A DNA stretch of 12,722 nt. Source: Phycisphaerales bacterium. Lineage in GTDB: Bacteria; Planctomycetota; Phycisphaerae; Phycisphaerales; UBA1924. Positions 7,661 to 12,722 of the stretch are shown one piece after another. The position numbers were made by a program, and so were the translations under genes. The notes below the pieces were generated by a model. The model made no database searches, had not been told where the DNA came from, and was given only the letters and a program-made list of their open reading frames with translations. How positions within the stretch are numbered: position 1 is the stretch's first letter; every line of letters begins with the position of its first letter. Where the stretch lies: the NCBI GenBank assembly GCA_016764015.1, contig JAESSR010000224.1, positions 1 to 12,722 of the forward strand, written 5' to 3'.

Positions 7661-8182
7661 ATGACTGATCTAGGCCCTAACGCGAAGACACACGCCAACA
7701 CACAATCCGATTCGTCAACCACGCCAATCGACGAGGTAGCCATTCAACACGATGGCGTGCTTATCGTCGATGACAACGAGCAAAATCTTGAACTGCTCCA
7801 AGCCTACCTCGACGAACTCGGAGGCGATGTTCGCGTCGCCCACGACGGACTCCAAGCCATTGACTCGGTCGACAACAACCCCCCAGACATCATCCTGCTC
7901 GATATCATGATGCCCAACATGAGCGGGTTCCAGGTCTGTGAAAAGCTCAAAAAAGACCCCGCGACAAGAGACATCCCCATAATCATGGTGACGGCCCTCA
8001 ACGAGGTCGGCGATGTTGAGCGAGCGATTGATTCAGGAGCAGACGATTTTTTAACCAAGCCGGTCAACAAGCTCGAACTGCTCACCCGCGTCCGATCGTT
8101 GCTGCGTGTACGCCAACTCAAACGCCAACTCGAAGATGCCGTCACAGAAATCCGCACAATGCGCGATCAAGCCGGGGATTAA
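7661..8182 (+). CDS. stand-alone response regulator receiver protein
   Basis: This 173-residue cytoplasmic protein is a two-component receiver domain without a DNA-binding or enzymatic output domain. A Ser/Thr/Asn-rich N-terminal tail (1-31) precedes the domain. Acidic pocket residues are D37 and D38 (LIVDDNE), the phospho-acceptor is D81 (IILLDIMMPNMSGF), and the switch residues are T111 (VTAL) and K133-P134 (LTKPV). After the receiver domain comes a charged helix (about 146-170, RVRQLKRQLEDAVTEIRTM) likely to be a coiled coil for dimerisation or partner binding. The sequence resembles receiver domains that precede cyclase or kinase modules in larger proteins, but here a stop follows at once. 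No histidine kinase is in the window. ATG at 7661 is preceded by GAAAGTGAG, a modest ribosome binding site. It converges on the secreted nuclease gene. Confidence 0.93.
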   Translation: MTDLGPNAKTHANTQSDSSTTPIDEVAIQHDGVLIVDDNEQNLELLQAYLDELGGDVRVAHDGLQAIDSVDNNPPDIILLDIMMPNMSGFQVCEKLKKDPATRDIPIIMVTALNEVGDVERAIDSGADDFLTKPVNKLELLTRVRSLLRVRQLKRQLEDAVTEIRTMRDQAGD

Positions 8183-8189
8183 CCCAATG

Positions 8190-8213
8190 CTGATCGCACA
8201 AGCGACTCGTCAG
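8190..8213. terminator. candidate hairpin between response regulator and nuclease genes
   Basis: CTGA (8190-8193) pairs with TCAG (8210-8213), and TCGC (8194-8197) pairs with GCGA (8202-8205) around the loop ACAA, leaving a 4-nt bulge. It fills the 38-nt space between two convergent stop codons. There is no T tract, so a role as terminator is inferred from position. Confidence 0.35.
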
Positions 8214-8220
8214 TGCATAG

Positions 8221-9576
8221 TTATGGACATCCAGCACTGAATGCCGTGAGGAATGCTGACACATCAAAGAAGTTGAGTTTACCGTCGCCGGTGATATCAG
8301 CTTCTAGGTTGCTATCGGCAAAGAGTGACAAGAATGCAGCGACATCAAAGAAGTTGAGCTGGTCATCATCAACAAAGTCCGGCGGCGACGGGCATGGATC
8401 ATTCACAGGTGCCGGCATGATAAAGTCGACAATCACCGGACGATGGTCCGATGCAATCCCTGAAATCGCAAGCGGATTGATTGGGAAAGATCGTGCCGGC
8501 TCGGGGATTTTATTCGTTGACATGCCAGAGCCCGATGAGCGGAAAATAAACTGACGCCGAACATCAACAATCGAATCTTGCCAGCAGATATAGTCAAGCC
8601 TGCTCGAACTCCCCTGCGTGCTTGTATCACCTGTGATAGGGTGCGATGCGTTGGTAAACGATGAATCACTGCGATCACGATCGGTGCCATCGGTGCCCCC
8701 AAAGAACTCGGCCCGGGTCAAAATTGAGCTCGGGCTCGTAGAACTCGGCGACTGATTTAGATCGCCACCCCAAATCACAGGGGTAAACTCATCGAGCATG
8801 TCGCCGCTGTTGGGAACGACCACCCGCATGTTGGGATCGCTCATCCCGGTGCCAGCACCGTTGTAATAGTAATCGATGAAGTACGCGGTGTTGAATGCTG
8901 CAGTCTCCCGTTGCTGGAAATCACTCGAACTACCGCCCGCTTTGAGATGAGCATTGCCGATGACCAAATCGCCCGCGTAGTCAGCATCCGGAAGATTGAT
9001 CTCCGCAAACTGGTACCCGCGGATTCCACCACTGCCCCCGGTTTGGTACTCATCGGGGATAACGACAAAGTTCGAGATCGCAGCCCCGCCGCCATTGTTG
9101 ATGTCCTCGATCGGGAACCGTGACAAAATCAAGTTACGATTAAAGTTGTCCGTGTTCGTTGATGAATACACATACGGCAGGTCATAATCAGGCACAAACT
9201 TCTTGATGTACGATCCGACCGTTCCACCCAAGAAGACATCAGTCCCCCCGTTGACAAGCATGTCCGCGACCATATTGAGTTGGGTCACCGTGTCTGCCCC
9301 TGATCCGGTGCCATTGCCAGAGTTATCCGCACATTCTTGCAGGATGACCACATCGGGTTGAATCGAAGCGATGATCCGGACAATCCCGTTCCAGTTATTA
9401 AACGCATCAGCCTTGTTGTTGGTTCTGCAGATCCCGTCCTGCACATTCCATGTCATCACGCGAATATCGCGTGCATCTTCCTTACCCCATTGACCATTCT
9501 GCGGGTCCCATTGCCCGTAGGACATGGAAACAAGGCTCATCATTGCAGCGACTTGGATAACGCGTGTGAAGTTCAT
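8221..9576 (-). CDS. secreted endonuclease/exonuclease/phosphatase family protein with dockerin-like C-terminus
   Basis: This 451-residue exported enzyme belongs to the EEP (DNase I-like) superfamily, whose members hydrolyse phosphodiester or phosphomonoester bonds in nucleic acids, lipids or inositol phosphates. Residues 1-21 form a signal peptide ending near SYG. Catalytic and metal motifs appear in the family order: TWN (N44), LQE (E81), GNAH (N208, H210), GGDLN (D272, N274), SRLDYI (D328) and the terminal SDHRP (D377, H378). After a Pro-rich linker with Cys395, two 12-residue calcium-loop motifs follow (400-411 and 427-438), both ending NFFD, then the terminus AGCP. The first loop has Val at position 3 and Asp in place of Gly at 6, so its metal binding may be weak. 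ATG at 9576 has AGGAG upstream. The substrate is not determinable; extracellular DNase or phosphatase activity is most likely. Confidence 0.92.
   Translation of the reverse strand: MNFTRVIQVAAMMSLVSMSYGQWDPQNGQWGKEDARDIRVMTWNVQDGICRTNNKADAFNNWNGIVRIIASIQPDVVILQECADNSGNGTGSGADTVTQLNMVADMLVNGGTDVFLGGTVGSYIKKFVPDYDLPYVYSSTNTDNFNRNLILSRFPIEDINNGGGAAISNFVVIPDEYQTGGSGGIRGYQFAEINLPDADYAGDLVIGNAHLKAGGSSSDFQQRETAAFNTAYFIDYYYNGAGTGMSDPNMRVVVPNSGDMLDEFTPVIWGGDLNQSPSSTSPSSILTRAEFFGGTDGTDRDRSDSSFTNASHPITGDTSTQGSSSRLDYICWQDSIVDVRRQFIFRSSGSGMSTNKIPEPARSFPINPLAISGIASDHRPVIVDFIMPAPVNDPCPSPPDFVDDDQLNFFDVAAFLSLFADSNLEADITGDGKLNFFDVSAFLTAFSAGCP
8261..8276. repeat. 16-nt repeat copy 1 (dockerin-coding)
   Basis: ACATCAAAGAAGTTGA encodes, on the minus strand, the LNFFDV core of the second loop of the nuclease. 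Near-identical copies lie at 8342-8357, 9889-9904 and 9970-9985 and differ only at one wobble base (A or G). Confidence 0.7.
8342..8357. repeat. 16-nt repeat copy 2 (dockerin-coding)
   Basis: Identical to copy 1; it encodes the core of the first loop of the nuclease's dockerin-like module. Confidence 0.7.
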
Positions 9577-9584
9577 GAAAAATC

Positions 9585-9590
9585 TCTCCT
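9585..9590 (-). promoter_or_regulatory. Shine-Dalgarno of the secreted nuclease gene
   Basis: On the minus strand AGGAG precedes the ATG at 9576-9574 by about 9 nt. This supports the start that gives the protein a complete signal peptide. Confidence 0.65.
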
Positions 9591-9605
9591 GTAGGTTGTA
9601 TCTCT

Positions 9606-9614
9606 ATTGTACCA
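9606..9614 (-). promoter_or_regulatory. extended -10 promoter element of the nuclease gene
   Basis: On the minus strand the sequence reads TGG-TACAAT, a good extended -10 (TGn plus TATAAT-like hexamer) about 30 nt before the start codon. No consensus -35 hexamer lies 17 nt further upstream, as can be the case for extended -10 promoters. Assignment rests on motif and position only. Confidence 0.45.
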
Positions 9615-9681
9615 CAGTATTTAAGTATTCGGCGACGAGCGTGGGTGATAAAACTGAAAACATCGAAGTTCATCAAGTATC

Positions 9682-9703
9682 GAGTATCAATAGCCAAATA
9701 CTC
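9682..9703. promoter_or_regulatory. inverted repeat, possible operator upstream of the nuclease gene
   Basis: GAGTAT (9682-9687) and ATACTC (9698-9703) form a perfect 6-bp inverted repeat with a 10-nt spacer. It lies between the terminator of the upstream gene and the nuclease promoter, about 70 bp upstream of the -10 element. Related AAGTAT half-sites occur nearby (9676 and 9623). A regulator-binding role is inferred. Confidence 0.3.
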
Positions 9704-9743
9704 AAAGCGTATCGGACAATGATCAAGAAACGATCAAGAAATG

Positions 9744-9777
9744 AAAAGGGCGTCCACATCGTTAGACACGAACGCCC
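9744..9777 (-). terminator. rho-independent terminator of the 707-residue secreted protein gene
   Basis: On the minus strand GGGCGT (9777-9772) pairs with ACGCCC (9753-9748), and inside it TCGT pairs with ACGA around a 5-nt loop. The hairpin is followed by TTTT and a T-rich stretch. It lies about 70 nt past the stop codon at 9846. The GC-rich stem plus T run is the classic arrangement. Confidence 0.75.
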
Positions 9778-9845
9778 AGAGTTTGTATCGATCCCAACTC
9801 TCAACTCAGCACATTAGCTGAGCAGTGTCTGAGATCAATGATTGA

Positions 9846-11969
9846 TTATTTAGGACATCCCGCAGCGAACTGCGCGAGGAACTCAGCAACATCGAAGAAG
9901 TTGAAGATGCCATCTGGGTTGAAGTCCGCGCTCGGATCCATCGAGCCGAACGCACTCAAGAACGCAGCAACATCGAAGAAGTTGAGCATGCGATCACCAG
10001 TAAAGTCAGCAGGGCATGGTGCGAGACCATCCTGGTAGTATCCGATGTACATCGCGACCGAGTAGGCTTCGTCTGCTGCGAGATCAGCATCAAAGTTGCC
10101 ACTCGCTGGGTTGTTGAAGACCCCGTCGCCATCAATATCGTATGTGATCGAGGTTGAAACGATCACACCAGCACTGGCGCGGGTATCGCCCGGCTCAGCA
10201 TCTGAAATATCTGAGTTGTTCCATGAGGCACTCGATGAGTTGTTCGACCACATCGATCCTGGGCTTGCGCCGCCGCCACCGTTTGCAGTCCCGAGGAAGT
10301 TGATCGAGTACTCCCTGTTCGAATTATTGCCCATGATCCGTGAACCATTCTCAAGAACGAGCTCGATGCGGTATGAGAAGGTATCAGGATCAAGCACCGA
10401 GCGGAGCAATGCACCGTCGAAGTCCGAACCACCACCCATGAAACGGTCGTAGAGTTCTACAGCACCGATGAACCAAACATTACCCGCAGCATCGATCGTC
10501 GGTGCTGAGAATGATGGGCCCAGTGGTGCCCCGCCGGTGACCGCGTCAAGGTTGACGAGCTGACCGATCTCATCGCCATTTTCGTCAAAGATCGGCTTGC
10601 CAGCATCACGGGTGAACAGATTAAACTGATCGATGTATGCCGCAAAGGTAAACTCAGTGGTGCCGAGTTTCGCGTTGTAGCGACCAACGACGATCTGCGT
10701 TGAGAAGTCATTGCCGAGACCGTTCTCAGCAACTGTTGCAGCAAAGAGCCCGTTGCCGAGTTGATCGCTGCCCACGGCCAAGTTGCCTACGCCACCACGG
10801 AATGGAACTGATCCAAAGTAGTTGGTGAACTCAGCAAAGTTGGTGTATGCGAGGTTAAAACCATCATCGTTGTCAGTGATGTTTGCCGGAAGGTCCCACG
10901 CTTTGATGCCCACGATGTCGCCATTGGTATCTACACCATGAAGGTTGAAGGTACGCGTGTCATTGTTTGGATCTTTCGCAAGAACACCATAGGTGTATAC
11001 CGCGCCGAGCCCGAGTGCATCTACCGCAGCTCCGCCCATGTTGCCTCGATGGTCACCGAATTGACCACCTGATACATCCAGGTGAGCGGTGGTTGCCTGT
11101 GTGAGTCCAAGCCCAGGCCCATAAGCATATTCCGAACTGAAGTTCGCTCCGCCGTAGATACCATCGCCGCCAGTAATGGATGCCGGGATGTTGTTCGGTA
11201 CAGAGTGTGTGCTTGCATTCTGGAGAATGAAGTCAGTCGCGTCCATCGTCCCGCCGAGCGAGATATGGTTCGAGACCGCACTATTGCGATCTGCCATGCG
11301 TGTACGCAGGATATTGTTGCCGGTCAGTGGATTGTCACCATTTACATTAAAGTCATCGCCACGGAAGTACACATTGCCGTTGGCATCGACCGAGACGCCG
11401 CCGAGCTGAGCTGAATCAACTACAGCTTCTGAGCCCGAGTTGACCGCAACCATGCTCCGTGAGACATAGAGCCTGTTCGCATCGGTTGGATCGAAGTTCA
11501 CGATCGCACCAATCATCCCGTTGTAGCTGTTGCCCGAGATGGATGTACCAAACTCTGACCACGCGACGGAGAACTGGGTTGAGTTGCCTGTTGGCGAAAC
11601 GCTATCAGCAGCGTTGTTCATCGCACCGTTCACGCCCGCACCAGCAGTATTCCAGACTGAGTAGGTCGTCTGCGAGAATGGTACATTCACGATTGTGTCA
11701 GTACTCATGCTGCTTGATGAACCCAAGTTGTTGAAGAATGCAACATCAGTCTGGGTGGTCTTGAGTAAGATGCCTGCGCCAAAGGTGTGACCCTGTGAGG
11801 TGACAAGTGGAGCGAGGTCAACAACATACGAAGCGCTGTTGTCGTTCCATGGATTGAGCGCGTCGCCCGGCAGATCGCCGAGGTTCGAACTCACACTATC
11901 TTGTGCAACAGCCGATGCACACATTCCTGCTGTGGCAATCAATGCCGCGATTCCGATATGACTACGCAT
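9846..11969 (-). CDS. large secreted protein of unknown function with dockerin-like C-terminus
   Basis: This 707-residue exported protein has a signal peptide at 1-22 (cleavage expected after AVA, before Q23). The body is rich in Gly, Asn, Asp, Ser and Thr and looks all-beta. Two similar segments, SVDANGNVYFRG (193-204) and TIDAAGNVWFIG (491-502), resemble blades of a beta-propeller such as those in NHL or PQQ-like repeats. An acidic DENGDEIG (462-469) may bind calcium. No catalytic motif is recognised. At the C-terminus, Cys652 precedes two calcium-loop repeats, D655-D666 (DFTGDRMLNFFD) and D682-D693 (DFNPDGIFNFFD), each with a helix FL-xxF, ending GCPK with Cys705. ATG at 11969 has AAGGAG 8 nt upstream. 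It is probably monocistronic: the region before it looks like a regulated leader and a terminator follows. The propeller-like fold is inference. Confidence 0.88.
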   Translation of the reverse strand: MRSHIGIAALIATAGMCASAVAQDSVSSNLGDLPGDALNPWNDNSASYVVDLAPLVTSQGHTFGAGILLKTTQTDVAFFNNLGSSSSMSTDTIVNVPFSQTTYSVWNTAGAGVNGAMNNAADSVSPTGNSTQFSVAWSEFGTSISGNSYNGMIGAIVNFDPTDANRLYVSRSMVAVNSGSEAVVDSAQLGGVSVDANGNVYFRGDDFNVNGDNPLTGNNILRTRMADRNSAVSNHISLGGTMDATDFILQNASTHSVPNNIPASITGGDGIYGGANFSSEYAYGPGLGLTQATTAHLDVSGGQFGDHRGNMGGAAVDALGLGAVYTYGVLAKDPNNDTRTFNLHGVDTNGDIVGIKAWDLPANITDNDDGFNLAYTNFAEFTNYFGSVPFRGGVGNLAVGSDQLGNGLFAATVAENGLGNDFSTQIVVGRYNAKLGTTEFTFAAYIDQFNLFTRDAGKPIFDENGDEIGQLVNLDAVTGGAPLGPSFSAPTIDAAGNVWFIGAVELYDRFMGGGSDFDGALLRSVLDPDTFSYRIELVLENGSRIMGNNSNREYSINFLGTANGGGGASPGSMWSNNSSSASWNNSDISDAEPGDTRASAGVIVSTSITYDIDGDGVFNNPASGNFDADLAADEAYSVAMYIGYYQDGLAPCPADFTGDRMLNFFDVAAFLSAFGSMDPSADFNPDGIFNFFDVAEFLAQFAAGCPK
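9889..9904. repeat. 16-nt repeat copy 3 (dockerin-coding)
   Basis: ACATCGAAGAAGTTGA, one wobble change from copies 1 and 2; it encodes the NFFDV core of the second loop of the 707-residue protein. Confidence 0.7.
9970..9985. repeat. 16-nt repeat copy 4 (dockerin-coding)
   Basis: Identical to copy 3; it encodes the core of the first loop of the 707-residue protein. Confidence 0.7.
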
Positions 11970-11976
11970 GGTCTCA

Positions 11977-11985
11977 TCTCCTTGG
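11977..11985 (-). promoter_or_regulatory. Shine-Dalgarno of the 707-residue protein gene
   Basis: On the minus strand AAGGAG is followed by 8 nt and the ATG at 11969-11967. It is the best ribosome binding site in the window and suggests strong expression of this exported protein. Confidence 0.7.
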
Positions 11986-12025
11986 TTAGATTCGGTGGTT
12001 TGATTCAGTTGTATTGATCCCTAGA

Positions 12026-12040
12026 CCGGCCTTCAACCGG
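12026..12040. other. small CCGG hairpin in the leader region
   Basis: CCGG (12026-12029) and CCGG (12037-12040) can pair around the 7-nt loop CCTTCAA. On the minus strand it would lie in the 5' leader, about 55-70 nt before the start codon of the 707-residue protein gene. A short stem, weak on its own. Confidence 0.3.
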
Positions 12041-12085
12041 ACAGGTTCTCTTTTCTCTTCACACTACATATGAACAACAACGCAC

Positions 12086-12112
12086 GATCGGATCACACAT
12101 GTGCGACCGATC
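12086..12112. promoter_or_regulatory. 27-nt near-palindrome upstream of the 707-residue protein gene
   Basis: GATCGG (12086-12091) pairs with CCGATC (12107-12112), and TC (12093-12094) with GA (12105-12106). The centre is the perfect 8-bp palindrome CACATGTG (12096-12103). There is one bulged A and one mismatch. Its size and symmetry suit a dimeric regulator site or an mRNA leader hairpin; which of the two cannot be decided from the sequence. Confidence 0.45.
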
Positions 12113-12131
12113 AGCGAGCGTCCAGAGAGCT

Positions 12132-12140
12132 ATCTTAGCA
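12132..12140 (-). promoter_or_regulatory. possible extended -10 element of the 707-residue protein gene
   Basis: On the minus strand the sequence reads TGC-TAAGAT, with no good -35 hexamer at normal spacing. If real, the leader is about 155 nt long and contains the near-palindrome at 12086-12112. Tentative. Confidence 0.25.
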
Positions 12141-12198
12141 CAAAACACCCCATTCCGTGGGCAAGAATCGTGCAATTACATGTCAAACTTTGATGAAG

Positions 12199-12241
12199 AC
12201 ACCCCCGATAAGCACACGCTGTAAGGGGCATGGGCGGGTGT
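12199..12241 (-). terminator. candidate terminator of psuG
   Basis: ACACCC (12199-12204) pairs with GGGTGT (12236-12241) as the outer stem. A CCCC/GGGG pair and a small AGC/GCT stem can form inside. It begins 8 nt after the psuG stop at 12249. The interior is imperfect and only a weak T-containing stretch follows, so confidence is moderate. Confidence 0.4.
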
Positions 12242-12248
12242 TAAGGAG

Positions 12249-12722
12249 TTAGAGTCGAGATTCGACCATCGCAGCCACCCGAGCGTTGGATTTGACCAAC
12301 TCAATATTGGCAGCAAGCGTCTTGCCCTCAGACACTTCATGGAGGTGCCCAAGAATCGCAGGCGTCACATCGCGCCCGCTCACACCGTCAGCTTCCGCAA
12401 GTTTCCGGGCGCGCTTGAGCCATTTGCTCCACTGCCCTGGATCAAGATCGTGCTCACCAGGGATTGGATTCGCAATCACAATCCCTCGCCCGCTCCGCGC
12501 AAGCTCAACGCGAACAAACTCAGCGAGTTCATCCGCATCATCGAATCGTACATCAACCCGCGCATCGGATTCACGAAGATAAAACGCCGGGAACGAATCT
12601 GTCTGGTATCCAACCACCGTCACACCCAAAGACTCAAGCGCTTCGCGCGTCGAGACCACATCGAGAATCGATTTCACCCCGCTCGTCACCACCGCAATCG
12701 GAAACCGTGTAAACGCCATCAG
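12249..12722 (-). CDS. psuG: pseudouridine-5'-phosphate glycosidase PsuG, 3' half (5' end outside window)
   Basis: PsuG cleaves the C-glycosidic bond of pseudouridine 5'-phosphate to uracil and ribose 5-phosphate, the second step of pseudouridine breakdown in the cytoplasm. The window holds about the last 157 residues of a protein normally near 300. The frame is open to the right edge (a Leu codon at 12722-12720 precedes the Met at 12719), so that Met is internal. Family marks are PIAVVTSGVKSILDV (the Lys probably being the active-site lysine of the GAKSILD motif), VGYQTDSFPAFYLRES, IVIANPIPGEHDLD, GRDVTPAILGHLHEVSEGKTLAANIELVKSNA. The indigoidine-synthase A-like family is the same family under another name. 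No psuK kinase is seen because upstream sequence is missing. Confidence 0.94.
   Translation of the reverse strand: MMAFTRFPIAVVTSGVKSILDVVSTREALESLGVTVVGYQTDSFPAFYLRESDARVDVRFDDADELAEFVRVELARSGRGIVIANPIPGEHDLDPGQWSKWLKRARKLAEADGVSGRDVTPAILGHLHEVSEGKTLAANIELVKSNARVAAMVESRL

Larger units (their letters stand above)
8224..8391 (-). other. dockerin-like module of the secreted nuclease
   Basis: This is the coding segment for residues 396-451. It contains two repeats of a calcium-binding loop plus helix (D400-D411 and D427-D438), each followed by the helix pattern VxAFLxxF, and closes in GCP with Cys450. The arrangement is that of a dockerin type I duplication, but with Phe-Phe at loop positions 10 and 11. 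Confidence 0.8.
9849..10016 (-). other. dockerin-like module of the 707-residue protein
   Basis: This codes for residues 652-707, from the Cys of CPADF to the end. Both loops keep acidic positions 1, 5 and 12 and Asn at 9. Position 3 is Thr in the first loop and Asn in the second, so both look able to bind calcium. Phe-Phe occupies loop positions 10 and 11 in each repeat, exactly as in the nuclease. Confidence 0.82.

Noticed and set aside
8261..9985. Repeats as a possible CRISPR or mobile-element trace
   Set aside because: The four 16-nt repeats are in frame within protein repeats and irregularly spaced; no spacer structure, cas gene, transposase or terminal inverted repeat is present.
10096..10452. 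118-residue plus-strand frame opposite the 707-residue protein gene
   Set aside because: Antisense shadow; the opposite strand has a signal peptide, strong ribosome binding site and conserved C-terminal module.
11970..12248. Hidden small gene or RNA in the 279-bp gap before the 707-residue protein gene
   Set aside because: No frame with a start and ribosome binding site and no tRNA-like fold was seen; the contents are a leader, a near-palindrome and a probable psuG terminator.
1..12722. Defence island, biosynthetic cluster or integrated element
   Set aside because: Genes are mostly housekeeping with similar codon use; no integrase, toxin-antitoxin, restriction or assembly-line enzyme was found.

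Overview
The window looks like ordinary chromosomal DNA of a planctomycete, most likely a Phycisphaerae (Phycisphaerales) member. The main evidence is a pair of secreted proteins that both end in a dockerin-like two-loop module with the signature D-x-T/N-x-D-x-x-L/F-N-F-F-D, closing in Gly-Cys-Pro. From memory, this type of C-terminus is abundant in Phycisphaerae (databases call it a GC-type dockerin-like domain). The assignment is inference: no rRNA or other phylogenetic marker is present. No mobile element, CRISPR array, tRNA, rRNA or phage gene was seen.

Layout. Positions 2-550 (+) hold the 3' part of proC (pyrroline-5-carboxylate reductase). It converges, with a 4-nt overlap of stop codons, on a minus-strand operon read from right to left: SAM-dependent methyltransferase (3379-2711), ABC ATPase (2675-1692) and ABC-2 permease (1695-547), the last two joined by an ATGA overlap. 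Only 11 bp separate the methyltransferase start from a divergent, unusually long UbiD-family decarboxylase (3391-5421, +). A strong hairpin (5440-5471) lies between it and the convergent D,D-carboxypeptidase/PBP4 gene dacB (6994-5474, -). Upstream of dacB is a 150-codon gene of unknown function (7560-7108, -). It is divergent from a stand-alone response-regulator receiver protein (7661-8182, +).

The right half is devoted to exported proteins. A secreted endonuclease/exonuclease/phosphatase-family enzyme (9576-8221, -) and a 707-residue secreted protein of unknown function (11969-9846, -) both carry a signal peptide at the N-terminus and the dockerin-like module at the C-terminus. Each has a clear Shine-Dalgarno sequence, and terminator- or operator-like structures lie between and before them. 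The right edge holds the 3' half of psuG (pseudouridine-5'-phosphate glycosidase; 12722-12249, -).

How they work together. Most genes are housekeeping and not obviously linked: proline synthesis, a prenylated-FMN decarboxylase probably for quinone synthesis, peptidoglycan trimming and pseudouridine breakdown. The one candidate for under-described biology is the export/surface module of the two dockerin-tailed proteins. Both have Phe-Phe at the loop positions that set cohesin specificity in classical dockerins, and both have a Cys just before the first loop and another at the extreme C-terminus. This suggests a common, non-classical anchoring partner.
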